The position numbers and the translations under genes are program-made. A DNA stretch of 64,000 nucleotides from Fragilariopsis cylindrus CCMP1102. Taxonomy: Eukaryota > Bacillariophyta > Bacillariophyceae > Bacillariales > Bacillariaceae. The notes under the pieces are model-generated. The model searched no databases. It was given only the letters and a program-made list of their open reading frames with translations, and was not told the DNA's origin. Within the stretch, counting starts at the first letter, position 1; each line of letters opens with the position of its first letter. Shown here piece by piece: positions 10,450 through 22,139 of this stretch. The stretch is taken from NCBI GenBank assembly GCA_900095095.1, contig FMBT01000365.1, forward strand, positions 148,151-212,150. The letters run 5' to 3'.

Positions 10450-11682
10450 TTATAAGTATCGTTGCAATATATCCCATAGTTCTGACGATGCTAAAGCTTG
10501 AAGTAATTTGATGGCAGCCAATTTCTCCTTCTCAACGTAAAATTCATCATATTGTTTCCCAAGAATAAATTCTGTAGCTGTCCCATCGTTAGCTGGAGAC
10601 AGTAACAGAAAGCTTAACAATCGATTCACATTCTCATCCCAATCTGAAGCATAGTCTTCATAGAATAATGTTAGAACTGGAATCCCTTTCTTTTCTACAA
10701 GTTGGATCGCATGATTATGCCACTTCGTATATGTTATAAATTCGGCATAGCATGGAACATCTTTGGCATAATCTAATAACGTATCATTCAATAAACGGTA
10801 TCGCATCTCTTGTTTAAAGGAACGTTTATCTCTAAATTTACAATACGCATGAAAGCCTTCCTTGGTATTATTAAATAAATCTAATCTTTCTTCGTATTTA
10901 TCACTCTGATTGTTATCTTTTCCTTCGAAGCGTGCCCATCGTCGTTCCTTGAGATGTAATCGTGCAACAATATTATCAAATGGATTGCGTATTAGATGAA
11001 CAGCTCTCTTGGGAATATCTAAAGAATAGGTTGTTTTGACTTTAGTATTGTTGAATATCCTTTTCCCACTGCAACATGCCACTTCGAATGCATCTATCGT
11101 ATCATTGTATTCCTTACTACCAGGAGTATGACAAGCATCACATTCTCCTCCACAATGCGTCTTTGTAAGTATATAGGCTGGTGGTATCGTCCAGGTTGGA
11201 TAACGGAAAAATGGTCCATCAGTAGAGTTTGGAAGGACTGATATACTTGTTTCTTTTGTGCTTTGTTCATGTCCATAATTTGTGGCTGTTGTTGTGTTTG
11301 TATAGTCTTGTATCAAATGATTTGTATATGTTGTTCCACTATTTGGGAATGACATTAACCATGCAACTTCTGGTAATTTCCTATCTCGATAATTTACATT
11401 ATTGACTTCGTCGTTCAAATAATAATTGTTATTGTTATTGTTATTGTTATTATTTATATTAATGTTTGCAGTAGTATTACTAGCAACAGAAACATACATT
11501 TGTAACTTCCCATAAAACGCTAGGATAGAAAATATAGACAATAGTGATATTGCGGAGAGGACGACTCCGTACCTAAACGATAGAGATATATGATGGTGAT
11601 AATTATTCTCCCTCATCATGGCCATTTTGTAATCTTTATCTTTGGCTTCTGAATTATTAACTTCGACTTTTTCTCGGTTCAA
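10450..11682 (-). CDS. Type II membrane sulfotransferase-like protein
   Basis: A single-exon frame of 410 aa. A short cytosolic N-terminus is followed by one membrane segment (about 39-59) and an Asn-rich spacer, then a sulfotransferase fold. The 5'-phosphosulfate loop is visible as SFPNSGTTYTNHL (111-123). The 3'-phosphate site is in AVHLIRNPFDNIVAR (about 227-241). Several Cys and N-glycosylation sequons suggest a Golgi-lumen domain. Such enzymes transfer sulfate from PAPS to carbohydrates or tyrosines, but the acceptor cannot be read from sequence. The stop codon is only 3 bp from that of the acyl-CoA synthetase, so the two mRNAs must overlap at their 3' ends. Upstream it is divergent from the purine gene. 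Confidence 0.82.
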   Translation of the reverse strand: MNREKVEVNNSEAKDKDYKMAMMRENNYHHHISLSFRYGVVLSAISLLSIFSILAFYGKLQMYVSVASNTTANININNNNNNNNNNYYLNDEVNNVNYRDRKLPEVAWLMSFPNSGTTYTNHLIQDYTNTTTATNYGHEQSTKETSISVLPNSTDGPFFRYPTWTIPPAYILTKTHCGGECDACHTPGSKEYNDTIDAFEVACCSGKRIFNNTKVKTTYSLDIPKRAVHLIRNPFDNIVARLHLKERRWARFEGKDNNQSDKYEERLDLFNNTKEGFHAYCKFRDKRSFKQEMRYRLLNDTLLDYAKDVPCYAEFITYTKWHNHAIQLVEKKGIPVLTLFYEDYASDWDENVNRLLSFLLLSPANDGTATEFILGKQYDEFYVEKEKLAAIKLLQALASSELWDILQRYL

Positions 11683-12262
11683 AAAAAAGCAAGAAAGAAA
11701 AAGGAATGTAATGGAAAGTATGTATCATAGGACACCTGTATTGTATGCGTAGCTATGGTTTATCGATGATTTCTCTCAAGCACCACATATGACATAATTA
11801 CTTCATTCGATAGATTGAATACATATAAATGCCTCTATCTTTTTCAATTCGTTTCAATTGATGCTCTTCTTCGAATTACCTTTCCTCAATACAGGCTGTA
11901 GAGCCTTCGGATTAAGCAAACAACAAAATTCATCATTGTTTCATTTTATTTGTTCGAATAGATCGAGCAGTCAAATTCAAAATTTCGCGCGATTAATCAA
12001 TCATGAATTCAGTAACGCATGATGCAAGACGGCAGATGATTTCTAATGCGCGAACGACAAACCTCCACCACGAACAACATAATCCGCGCAAAAAGTTCTA
12101 AATAAATTAACAATGCTGGAATAATCAATCATCCACATCTCGTCCTTGATGTGATGAAATGAAGAATAAATAATGATTTGAAAATACGCAAGAATAACAA
12201 GCGATTACCAATATTCCTCTAGACCCACAAAAATCAATTTTTAAAGTCAGACAACATTCAAA
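11683..12262. promoter_or_regulatory. Divergent region between sulfotransferase and purine-synthesis gene
   Basis: 580 bp, AT-rich, with no coding frame. It contains a short TTTCGCGCGATTAA segment near 11983 but no motif I can assign. It must carry two promoters. Confidence 0.4.
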
Positions 12263-15200
12263 ATGTGTGACATCAATGTTCTTGGTTTCGGAGGAAAAGC
12301 TCCTATCGAGGTGTTGAATTTGCTCTCGAAAGCTCGTCTTGAATATGGAATCGGCGAAATCATTCCAAATCGTTCACAATCGATCCAATCCGCTCTTCTT
12401 CAAGCTCCTCATCGTACATTTTTGAAGGATACCGTCGTGAGCGACACTAAGGCAACATCATCACTCGTTATTTATTGTCTTCCTACAACAGTTACGGAAT
12501 ATATTGGTTTCTCTTCCGAGGCAGATCAAGTCCGATCGAATATTTTATCTGGAGGTAGCGACGTCGTTGTTGTCGTATATGATATTATTAGTAATAAATT
12601 CCTTGGTGGATCAATAGATGATATTTTGGTAGCCATTACAGGAAATGCAGATGCCCAATCTGCGTTTGCAGGAACATCACTAATGGCTCTGTCAAAACTT
12701 GACGCAAAAGCAGTAGAACAAGCAGTCGGTCCTACCAAAAGGAAGGATGTTGTTATCATTGTCGGTTCAGGTGGTCGTGAACATGCATTGGCAGTTGCTT
12801 TAGCCAAGTCACCACTAGTATCTGAGGTATTATGTTGTCCAGGAAATGGCGGAACAGCGTCAGAAGAAAATCCGAAAATTAAAAATAAAGGTGCCAATCA
12901 GTCCAATGATACTGTTATTGCGCTTACCAAAGAGGTCAGTGCTACAATGGTTGTGGTTGGTCCCGAAGCTCCCTTGGTTGATGGATTAGTTGATCAATTA
13001 ACTGTAGAATGTCCTGATGTATTATGTTTTGGACCTACGAAGGCCGCCGCTGAGTTAGAAGCAAGTAAGGCATTCAGTAAGGATTTCCTTAAAGAATGTG
13101 ATATACCAACTGCAAAGTATCGAACCTTCACTGATCCTGCCGAAGCAATCCAATACGTCGAATCGTTGGACGATGATGATAGACAGGTAGTAAAGGCGTC
13201 CGGTCTTGCAGCAGGAAAGGGTGTGTTACTACCAACGACCAAACAGGAGACAGTTGAAGCTGTAAAAGAAATCATGTCAGATAAATCATTCGGTAGCGCT
13301 GGCGATGTTTGTGTAATTGAATCCTTCTTGATCGGACCAGAAGCATCCTGCTTTGCTTTATGTGACGGGAAAACTGCAGTTCTTATGCCCGCCGCACAAG
13401 ACCATAAACGTGCATTAGACAATGACGAGGGTCTAAATACTGGAGGTATGGGTGCATACGCGCCTGCACCTTGTGTGACACCAGACCTACAAAAAGAAAT
13501 TGAAGCTATGTGTATTAAAACGGTTGAAAAAATGGCCGAACGCGGAACTCCCTATGTTGGTCTGTTATACGCTGGTATGATGTAAGTATTTATATTTATA
13601 TCTCGTTTTTTGTAAACAGTTATTGTAAATGAACGATCTTATGTTTTTTTTCCCAATTTTTTCCCTTTTCTAACACCACTCTTACACTGTATGTTTCACT
13701 ATGCATTCATGATCTTGTGTGTGTGTGTGTGTGTGTATGTGTGTGTATATTTGACGACTTAATATTATAGGTTAACTCCCGATGGACCACACGTACTGGA
13801 ATTCAACTGTCGCTTTGGCGACCCAGAAACTCAAGTTGTCCTTCCACTATTGGAAACGGATTTGTACGAGATTATGACAGCTTGCTGTACTGGTACACTA
13901 GATAGTATCGATGTTCGTTTCAAGGAAAATGTTTCAGCTGCCACAGTTGTCTGTGCCGCACAAGGATACCCACTAAAATATCCTAAGGGTATGGAGATCA
14001 ACGGATTAGATGTAACAAATAAGCTTGATGGCGTGAAAGTTTACCATGCTGGAACAAAACTGGATGAAAATTCTGTCACGCGTTGCTCCGGTGGTCGGGT
14101 ATTGGCCGTTACAGGAATTGGATCGGATCTAAAATCTTCTTTGCGGGCAGCATACAAAGGTGTTAATGCTATTTCTTTTATTGACACGGATGGCGCTCCA
14201 CAGATGCACTATAGAACTGACATCGCCAAAAAAGCACTACAAAAGAAGCTACGAATTGGCGTTCTTGGATCTACGCGGGGAACTGCCTTGATTCCGGTCA
14301 TGGAAGCATGTGCATCCGGTGCATTGAATGCTGAAATTGTTGCTGTTATCAGTAACAGTTCAAGTGCTCAAATACTAGAAAAAGGAAAATCTCTCGGAGC
14401 GACCGTAGTGTCAAAGTTTGTCTCGGCCAAGGGTCTATCTCGAGCACAATATGATGCTGAATGCACAGCCGCCCTCGTCGGTGCAGGTGTTGACTACGTT
14501 CTTTTGGTCGGATACATGAGAATTTTGTCTCCTTCATTTTGTAAATTTTGGGCTGGTCGCTGCATCAATGTCCATCCATCTTTGTTACCGAAACATGCTG
14601 GTGGAATGGATCTTCATGTACACCAAGCTGTTATCGACGCAGGGGAAGAAGAAACAGGATGTACAATCCACGAAGTGACAGACGATGTTGACGGTGGACC
14701 CATCATTCTCCAAAAGAAGGTCCTTGTCGGAAAGGATGATACAGCTGAGAGTCTCAAGGCGAAAGTCCAACCATTTGAAGGACCAGCCTTCGTAGAAGCT
14801 ATTGAGGGTTTTATGAAGGGAAAAGTCATTAGTTATGCAGACGCTGGGGTGAGCATCGATGCAGGAAACAATCTGGTAGAGATGATCAAGCCTTTCTGTA
14901 AGGCGACACGTCGCGTAGGTTGTGATGCCGATCTAGGTGGTTTCGGTGGCCTCTTTGACCTTGCCGCAGCAGGTTATGATGCAAAAGAAACTGTTCTGAT
15001 CGGTGCGACAGATGGTGTTGGAACCAAGTTGCGAGTCGCCCAATCAACGAAGAAACACTCTACTGTTGGCATTGATCTTGTAGCTATGTGTGTGAATGAC
15101 CTTATCGTTGCAGGGGGTGAGCCTTTGTTCTTCCTGGATTATTTCGCTACTGGTCACCTAGAAATCACAGAAGCTGCTGAAGTCGTTAAAGGTATTGCAG

Positions 15201-15871
15201 AAGGGTGCAGACAAGCTGGATGCGGACTTATTGGTGGTGAAACAGCAGAAATGCCATCTATGTATGCCCCTGGAGACTACGATCTTGCCGGTTTCAGTGT
15301 AGGAGCCGTTGCAAGAGATCGCATTTTACCACAAGGTATTGGACCTGGTGATGTATTACTTGGTCTAGCTAGTAGTGGAATTCACAGTAATGGATTCAGT
15401 CTTGTTAGAAAATTGATCGAGAAAGAAGGTCTATCTTACGAAAGTCCGTGTCCATGGGATCCTAACGCTGAAACTATCGGGGACTCATTACTCACTCCAA
15501 CTAAGATTTATGTCAAGTCATGTCTTCCTCTACTCAAGGAAGGTATTGTCAAGGGAATGTCTCATATCACTGGTGGGGGTCTCCTAGAAAATCTACCTCG
15601 TAGTCTACCGAAGGGAATCGGGGCAGAGATTACCAACCACCCAAGTCTACCTAGTGTCTTCTCATGGATGAAGAATGTGAGTGGACTTGATGACGCCGGT
15701 ATGCTGACCACTTTCAATTGTGGTATAGGAATGGTCCTTATTGTTGACAAGTCGTGCGCTTCTCAAGCGAAAACAATGTTGCTTGAAGCGGGAGAAGATA
15801 CAGTTTTTGATTTAGGAACTGTAGTAGATTATCCTGAAATTAAAATGATGAGTCCGTTGACATGTAGCTAG
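12263..15871 (+). CDS. GART: Trifunctional purine synthesis protein, order GARS-GART-AIRS, with novel N-terminal domain
   Basis: Two exons, 12263-13581 and 13771-15871, joined in frame (AT|G) to give 1139 aa. Residues 1-160 match nothing I recognise. GARS (purD) starts at about 162 (IIVGSGGREHAL) and includes KASGLAAGKG, NTGGMGAYAP and FNCRFGDPETQ, the last spanning the splice. GART (purN) covers about 597-788 and keeps the catalytic pattern NVHPSLLP and later His/Asp in GCTIHEVTDDVDGGPII. AIRS (purM) covers about 793-1139 (GVGTKLRVA, GGETAEMP, ITGGGLLENLPR). The protein would catalyse steps 2, 3 and 5 of de novo IMP synthesis. In animals the order is GARS-AIRS-GART, so the last two domains are exchanged here. 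No frame break is seen across 3.6 kb. Confidence 0.96.
13716..13748 (+). repeat. (GT)n microsatellite in the purine-gene intron
   Basis: A near-perfect GT dinucleotide run with one A interruption, within the 189-bp intron. It is the only long dinucleotide repeat of this type in the window. Confidence 0.85.
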
Positions 15872-15976
15872 CTAAGAAAAGGCAATGCGTTGTAAGAGAA
15901 GAACTATTAATTTAATAATCACAATTTCATACAAAGTGCGCATATAATATTATACAACTCAACAGGGCATATGCTC

Positions 15977-18571
15977 CTATCTTATAGAATCTTTATCTAT
16001 CCTATTATCTAAGGCAGCACCACTCTCATCGTCTCCATTCCACGCAAATCGATATCGATTTATATCATCGGACATTATACAAGTTGCCTCAGCAAAGGCC
16101 ATCCACTGATCCTTCTCGATTGGACGCCCCTCCAAACTTTATTACGGATACAAGAAAAGAGTGATATATGAGTTTCGAATAAGATTTTTATACATACTAT
16201 TGCAAAACCAGCTTAAATGAACTATACTACGTACCATTGATTTGTAATGATACCAATAACGTCTTTTAATCGATGCAAATGTTTTTCCATCGCATCTGGG
16301 ATGGGGTCTTTTGGCAAAATTCGCACCGAAGGTGGATCGTGTTGATCATTGTCTGTTGCTGTTCCATCAGATCTTGCTACTAAATCGCCTTGATGTTTCT
16401 TTGTTGCTGTTCCATCAGATCTTGCTACCGAACCGTATCTGTTCATATCACGCAGCAGTTTCGTAACCACCACTGGTTCTCCACTCAACACCCGGCGAAT
16501 CTTAGGCAAAACAACACATGTATTTGTAATCATAGCGATTGCTACCATCACGGTTATGTATAGACCAGCAGTTGCGCTTGGGTTGAGCAATGTCGCATTA
16601 GAAATTATAGTGACAAGAAGAAAAACTGCGGAACAAATACCATTAATTATTGAAGAGTTAAATATCTGGTCTCTGTCATTAAACGCCGAAGGAATATTTC
16701 GCGAAACACATGCCACATAAAACGCCAGGCTGAGTTAAAAAGAAGAAGATTAAAATAGTAGTAATGTGAGAATTGTTGTTTTATATTTAAGAAAGAGTGA
16801 GAGAGAGAAAGAGATTTTTTCAAGATTAATTGTGGAGCTAAACTTACAAGTGCATCATAATAAGTAGTATAATTCCTGTGTAGAATACCAAATCGTAGGA
16901 TGTGGAAGATTCACGATAACATACCTGAGAAGCGTATTTACCATTCGGTGCGAGTTGTAATTGTACATGACTATCGTAAGCCACGACACTGAATACTTGC
17001 AACACGATCTGAGGTAAAGACAGGACGAGAACAAGTCGTACTGTGTCCCACCTTGTTGTTTTCGTTCGAATAGTCATCGAGTTACTTCGATCAGCATTAC
17101 AACGAAACGTGATACCATTTTTCTTGCATACTGCACAGCGAGAGAGGGCAACGAAACTAAGCAAATTCATAAGATGTTGTTCTGTTTGTTGCGATGCATT
17201 TGCTAATCTCTTTTGTGCCTCGTTCCTTAACTCATTATTACTAAAACGTTTTCGGCCCAAACGACTGGCAGCCATAAGCGTTGCGTAAACGCGCCACAAT
17301 CGTCCAACCATGATCGATGGTATAATTGTAGCAGGAATTAACAATAAACTATTGAACCTGCAAAATAAATCATTCGTGGGCAACATTGTGCAGGAAAAAA
17401 CAATCACAATAAGAGATGTTGAACTCAACCAGCCCAACGATCCAGCTTGAGCCATTGTCATAACTTCGTGATTTCTATATCGAATAATCAGATAGAGCAT
17501 CCAAATAGTGATACAGCTGCATATTCCAATGATAATTCCTGTATATATTTTTAATGATCTTGTGATATTTTTGGGTTTCGGATGTGAACCAAGATTAAAC
17601 AACCCATTTCCAATCTTATCGGCTATATCAATTCTCATCGCGGTTATGCTACTGTTGTTATCAGAAAAATTGTTGTTGGTATGATGAAGAAGTGTTGTCG
17701 CATGACCAATGAAAAAATAAGAACCTTCAGCTGCAAATTCCATTGTCTTCGCTGCTATATTAAACTCCTTATTGTATTGACAATTAGATCCATTTACTCT
17801 TGAAATGTTGAATGCAACCCATTTTGATACAAATGTATTATTGTTAAAATCTGTTGGTAGGACATATAAAACGGTCTTATTGGGTTCGTAATAAAATTCA
17901 TCCGAAGATGCTTTTTCATAACCACCTGGATAATAACTTGACCACCTTTCTGTGTCAAGAAATGGCTCACAGTACCCTACTTTCCACGCTGCACATATCA
18001 TTATTCGAAACCATGCTTGTATATTATCAGGTTTAATCACTGGGTTGTACGAGGCCTGACATAAGTCAATTGTCAAAGATAATGGAAACGAAACATTTTG
18101 CTTCAAATATAATGTATTGTCTTGTCCATCATTATCACTGATATTATAAATGTAGGGAGAAGTAGGGTCAGTATCGACCTCCAATGTTGTACTGTCCGAG
18201 CAATCTACGAATTGTCCGAAGTTTGTATCTTGTGTATCATTCACAAGAATTTCATTCATCAGCACGATACTGGCAGGATCGTATATATCGTTCGTAGCCA
18301 GTATTCTATCATCATCGTATTCAGATCTCCAGCAAACAGATTGATTGCCTCCAACATCGTACCCTTGGTTTGTTCCAACAATTCTACTATTGTTTGTAAG
18401 CGTCCTACAATCATCATCTGCAATATAACAAACAGCCGGCGGCGAATAGAAAGATGCAATGTTGTTTGTTTCGGAGCAGCACACTTTAGTATGAGATTCA
18501 TGTAAGAAGAATAGTAGGAATACTACGAAGAATACTATACTTGTAGGGCGGCTTGTCTGAAAGACCACCAT
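15977..18571 (-). CDS. Class C GPCR-like (GABA-B type) seven-transmembrane receptor
   Basis: Three exons on the minus strand: 16848-18571, 16235-16729, 15977-16136. Junctions are in frame and give 792 aa. A signal peptide (about 1-25) leads into a roughly 310-residue extracellular part with many Cys and N-glycosylation sequons. Seven hydrophobic segments follow: about 341-363, 378-397, 404-431, 511-532, 560-583, 600-620 and 630-655. The loop after segment 5 reads RNIPSAFND, the class C signature, and segment 3 ends in GRLWRVYATL. The extracellular part is shorter than a Venus-flytrap module and I cannot recognise one. The cytosolic tail carries a duplicated VARSDGTAT motif. The ligand is unknown. 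Divergent from CLPTM1-like and 105 bp from the convergent purine gene. Confidence 0.82.
16355..16428 (-). repeat. Exact 26-bp direct repeat inside the GPCR tail
   Basis: Identical 26-bp copies at 16355-16380 and 16403-16428, 48 bp apart and in frame. They encode the peptide VARSDGTAT twice in the cytosolic tail. Confidence 0.95.
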
Positions 18572-19180
18572 TCTTATCTTTGGAAACGAACAGCTAGTCT
18601 ACTGCTACCGGCGCTAATCGAAGAATAGTTGTGCTATTGAACCAATAGCTATTATGTGTACATTGTACAATGTTCCATCGATCAATGATATACGTGTATA
18701 TGAAAAAAGTAAGATACTTTACTTCGCTTTAGTTTTATGTTCTTTTATGTATTATGTTTTCAAGGTGGCATTAAGAAAATAAAAGAATCAATATAATATC
18801 GTAGCGCGAGCATCATCAGCCATCAGCACGTGCCCTTAAATGCTTAAAAAATAAGCTATAAAATAAGATGTGACGCTAGGTTGTCCTCGATTAGCACTTA
18901 GATAGTTCCTAATTATTATTTTATACGCTTGTCGTTTTTCCGTGAACAATTACATACTCTCGACGTAGGATAATAGTAATCAATCTACCGTACTGTACCG
19001 CGTATCTTTACATCTTCCATCTCTTCACTTTTTTTTGTTTTTTTGTGACGACGACCGAAAAAAAGCAAATGGAAAGTTCGAAACAACGGATAAGAGAAAA
19101 AGCATAACAGTTGCGACGGAAAAGGACAGAAGGAAGGAACGAACGAACGAACAAACGAGCAAACGAGCAAACAGTATATC
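18572..19180. promoter_or_regulatory. Divergent region between GPCR-like gene and CLPTM1-like gene
   Basis: 609 bp without a gene. Just before the ATG at 19181 lies a tetranucleotide-like leader (about 19136-19172, variants of GAACGAAC/AAACGAGC). The rest is AT-rich and unremarkable. Confidence 0.4.
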
Positions 19181-21969
19181 ATGACAGAAATTACCAACAA
19201 TGAGGAGACGACGAAGGAATCCAATTCTAATAAAAGTACATGGGGTGGTATGCTTAGATCGTTTTTTTCGACATCCTCTCTCGCCACTGTATTTATGGTA
19301 GGGTATGTTTTTTTTGCATTATTCAACCTGTAAGTAATAAATGAATCTGCATGGGGTGCATTTGTCTTTATGTAAAAATGATTTTGGAGGTGAAGTTTTT
19401 GTGTGATCACAGCCAACATGCATGCCTCAATTTGCTCACAAATATTATCCATCATAATTTGTAATTGTATCAATTAAATTGAATTGAATCCAAAAAAGTT
19501 ACGGGCTGATGCATCCGTTGACGAAAATTAATCTAGATAAGTACGAACCCGATGACTTTATCCGTCCGCTATGGGATACAGAAACTAAAATGGCAATGAA
19601 AGTGTATCTGAGCATGAAACCAAAATTTGAAGAATCATTTTTATTGTCAGAATTTGAAGCAACGCTACCACCGGATCAATACGAGGAACAAGGACAACCA
19701 GACACGGTTTTATTGTGGAAGGAATACATCAATACCGCGTCTCTTTCCAAAACATTTCTCATATCTAGTCTAGATTGCATTGGTAACGACAACGGTATTT
19801 GTAACACTGACGACGACGTCGACGAAAGCAACGATGCGTCTCTTAAATTTGCTCGAGATTGGTTGGATACCCAAGATAAAGCTAAACTAGATGATGATGG
19901 AAGTATTCTATCAACATCCAATCTGCTGCTGGACAAGGAATAGAATCTACGTCATTACTTTTAACCGCTGGACAAGGTATTTCGAATAAAATAAATTCTC
20001 TATTAGTCTATCTTGGAATTGCAGAGAAAGAAAAGAAGCAGCAGAAGAAATCATCGCCGCTAGTAAGGGTATTCTTGATCGTTCGAATGTATTTTTACCG
20101 AAATCTTCACCAATGTGGAAAAGTCTTATGTCCAATTCAACTATTTACGTACACGTGGTGGTTGTACGAGAACAATACCACGTAGATAAACCGGAAACGA
20201 CATTCAATGAAGCTTCGATGGCATTAGATCAAGCTTCTCGAACGCATTCCTTGTTACTTGGGACAGTCGATTTAGTTAAATACGACGTACCAAATCACTT
20301 GGGTAAGCCCGGTAGAATCCTCTTCCATGATTTATCTTATTTGTTTCGGAAACATATCTTACTGAACGACGAAGTTGCTAAACAGCGACCACCATGGGAT
20401 ATGGCGGTAGCCAAACCAGAATATTACGCCGCTTATGAACATGCACAACAAATGAAAGCAGATGGAAGTGGATACCCATACTGGAAACCAGAAGTTGCTA
20501 TAAAGTATCTTATTGATGAAGATTCGTATCCAATGGATTTGGCCCACGTTTCGGGAATGGTAAGTCATTCATTATATCATATGTTTTTGCATGATCTGAT
20601 CTGATCATGATTGTGTGCGATTTGCTTTTTGTTTTGTTTTACATAGTAATTCACTTATCATCTAATACTAGGTGTTATTATTTGTGTATGGTTGGTGCCT
20701 TAAAATGTCGTATAGGATTTCGTACGCGTGAAAAAGAGCACCTCGCACCCGTCCGGAATTGCCCATATTCCCGCATTACACGTCGACGAAATTGGAATGA
20801 CGAGCGATAAATATATCCCAATTAACGGAACTATTACTAGTCTACCGCTGCATATTTCGTTTGATCGAAGTGACATGGAGGAGGAACAACACCATGGCCG
20901 TGCAAAAACTGCAACAGCAGGAGGGATCAGTCCAGCACGGTGGCGTCTCCTCCAACATCTATCGAAGTCATTAGAATCCCAAAAGGAGTTAGGATTCGAA
21001 CAATCCGATATCGACGATTTACGCCACTTAATTGCCGATACAAATGTGATGCTACTGGGAATTACTCTCCTTGCATCGGCTCTTCATATGCTATTTGAAT
21101 TTTTAACGTTTAAATCTGAAGTTTCCTTTTGGCAGAATAACTCTGATTTGACGGGATTATCCGTTCGCTCGCTCTTTCTTGATATGGTGGGTCAATTTAT
21201 AATCATCCTTTATTTGATCGATCAAGAAACGAGTTTGCTCATAACGGTAACAAGTGGCTTCGGGGTATTAGTTGCCCTTTGGAAATGTCAGAAAGCCGCA
21301 GGATTTGCCATCGTACCTCTTTCTGATGATGATAAGAAAAAGAAATATTCTATCATCAATTTTTTGCCTCGAATATTTGGATATCAATTCAAGGCAACGA
21401 GACTGGAATCATATTCCAAAAAATCTGCTTCTTCCAGCAACGGAGATGGAAATGAAGAGCAAAGTGGCAGCAATAAAACTGTTGAGACTCATACTCCTGA
21501 TCTGCAACTATTAACTATTGAAGCTGACCGAAAGGCGACTAAATTGCTAGGCTCTACTCTACTTCCCTTTGTACTTGCATATACACTTTACTCTTTGATT
21601 ATTCAAGAACACGTTTCGTGGTATTCTTGGCTTGTAACATCTGCCTCGTCGGCTGTATATGCATTTGGTTTTGTCCTAATGACTCCTCAGCTCTTCCTCA
21701 ATTACAAGATGAAGAGTGTTGCACATCTGCCATGGAGAGTCCTGGTATACAAAAGCCTGAATACTTTTATCGACGACCTCTTTTCATTTATTATTCGAAT
21801 GCCTACAATGGCCCGCATAAGTTGCTTTCGAGACGACATTGTTTTCTTCATTTATCTCTATCAACGGTGGCTGTATCCAGTCGATACTTCGCGACCAGTG
21901 GAAGGTGGAGGGGATGCACCTCAGTCTACAGCTAAAACTAATGCAACTGAAACCAAGAAGAACCAATAA
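19181..21969 (+). CDS. CLPTM1: CLPTM1-family membrane protein
   Basis: Exons 19181-19302, 19499 to about 19900, about 20025-20559, and 20716-21969. The family is ER/Golgi multi-pass and includes human CLPTM1 and CLPTM1L. Typical blocks are visible: STIYVHVVV; YPYWKPEVAIKYLIDE; SLPLHISFDR; ALHMLFEFLTFKSEVSFW; DLTGLSVRSLFLD; then in the last exon FVLMTPQLFLNYKMKSVAHLPWR, NTFIDDLFSFIIRMPTM and DDIVFFIYLYQRWLYPVD. The first exon encodes a hydrophobic anchor (SSLATVFMVG). The weak point is the junction after exon 2. The frame that starts at 19509 hits TAG at 19941, while the next conserved block is in another frame, so an extra small intron or an indel lies between about 19890 and 20025. Human members affect GABA-A receptor trafficking; the role here is unknown. 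Confidence 0.9.
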
Positions 21970-22139
21970 ACAAAACTACAATCGAATAAACTAGATCTCA
22001 ACGCATACAAATGTCAAATTCTATTGGGTCTTAATAAATACGACTACCTTAGAATTTATTACTATTCAAATATGGGAAATTAATATCCAAATAGGGGACC
22101 CAAAACAAACCAGATTAGTGTATACACCCAAGATAATCA
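21970..22139. other. Short 3' gap between CLPTM1-like and cyclophilin genes
   Basis: 170 bp between convergent stop codons, AT-rich. Both 3' UTRs must lie here. Confidence 0.5.
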
